Assembly: GCA_963969395.1 (NCBI GenBank)
Contig: OZ017795.1
Coordinates: 30,299,063-30,363,062 of the forward strand
Origin: Pseudoscleropodium purum
Taxonomy: Eukaryota; Streptophyta; Bryopsida; Hypnales; Brachytheciaceae
Direction of reading: 5' to 3'
DNA: 64,000 nucleotides
Every line of letters starts with the position of its first letter. The stretch's first letter is position 1. Under the pieces are notes generated by a model, which saw only the letters and a program-made list of their open reading frames with translations, was not told the origin of the DNA and searched no databases. Positions 63,661-64,000 of the stretch are shown one piece after another. The translations under genes were made by a program, and so were the position numbers.

Positions 63661-64000
63661 CTGAAGATATAGATCTCCCAGATCCATATTTATCTATGTG
63701 GAAGAAACATTTCTAGTAACCACTCCCAAAAGAAACTTTGACCCTTCCTAACTTTGACATAAAATATGAAAATGTCACATTTTTTAGTGCATTGGAACTT
63801 CTTTTTACTTGCCAACAAGAAGATATGAAAATTTGACAAGGCTAACAATAATAATAATTAGGCACAAAGGAATATACAACAAATTCTCCAAATGAACATA
63901 CCCTCAAAAAATAGACGGATTCAGAAATCAAAATGTAATTATGACGCTATAAATAACTTATTCTTATGATTTAAAATGTGAGTGGAGAATGAATGTGCTT

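Overview
Nuclear DNA of a land plant. The evidence is multi-exon genes with GT-AG introns, a plant-type LARP1, a plant-type GON4-like protein, a plant PTPLA-type acyl-CoA dehydratase, telo-box-like promoter motifs, and AT-rich intergenic DNA full of degraded repeats. Gene density and the style of the kelch-type gene point to a seed-free plant, perhaps a moss or liverwort, but the sequence does not fix the species.

Layout. 1-6.5 kb: AT-rich DNA without a supportable gene; a compound fold-back repeat lies at 6-513. 6.5-10.1 kb: a fossil pogo/Tigger-type (DDE_1) transposon whose roughly 3-kb reading frame keeps one frame but carries nine stop codons. 10.5-12.5 kb, minus strand: an unprocessed, stop-riddled copy of the DNA polymerase alpha catalytic subunit. 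12.5-16.4 kb: a GC-richer unassigned block, then fold-back and dispersed repeats. 16.5-25.9 kb, plus: a complete 15-exon LARP1 gene (1161 aa by my splice model). 26.6-27.1 kb: a repeat with an 81-87 bp tandem part; a related copy lies at 32.57-32.86 kb. Between them on the minus strand are a small Gly-rich protein gene (28.39-29.03 kb) and a complete 9-exon PTPLA-type 3-hydroxyacyl-CoA dehydratase gene (29.35-32.26 kb, 219 aa). 33.68-33.95 kb: a 39-bp minisatellite just before the GON4-like gene (34.0-38.2 kb, plus, 10 exons, about 892 aa). 40.8-47.9 kb, minus: a 7-exon gene for a roughly 766-aa protein with a kelch-propeller look and no visible F-box, with fold-back repeats in its introns. 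50.36-52.31 kb, minus: a cyclophilin with an MGCGSS N terminus. 54.6-64 kb: AT-rich DNA with decayed repeats and no supportable gene.

The four best genes serve general cell functions: translation control (LARP1), very-long-chain fatty acid elongation in the ER (dehydratase), nuclear transcription control (GON4-like) and peptidyl-prolyl isomerisation (cyclophilin). Nothing suggests that they form a pathway. Exon edges come from GT-AG signals and phase bookkeeping by eye; for LARP1, the dehydratase and the kelch-type gene every junction closes in phase and the total length is a multiple of three.
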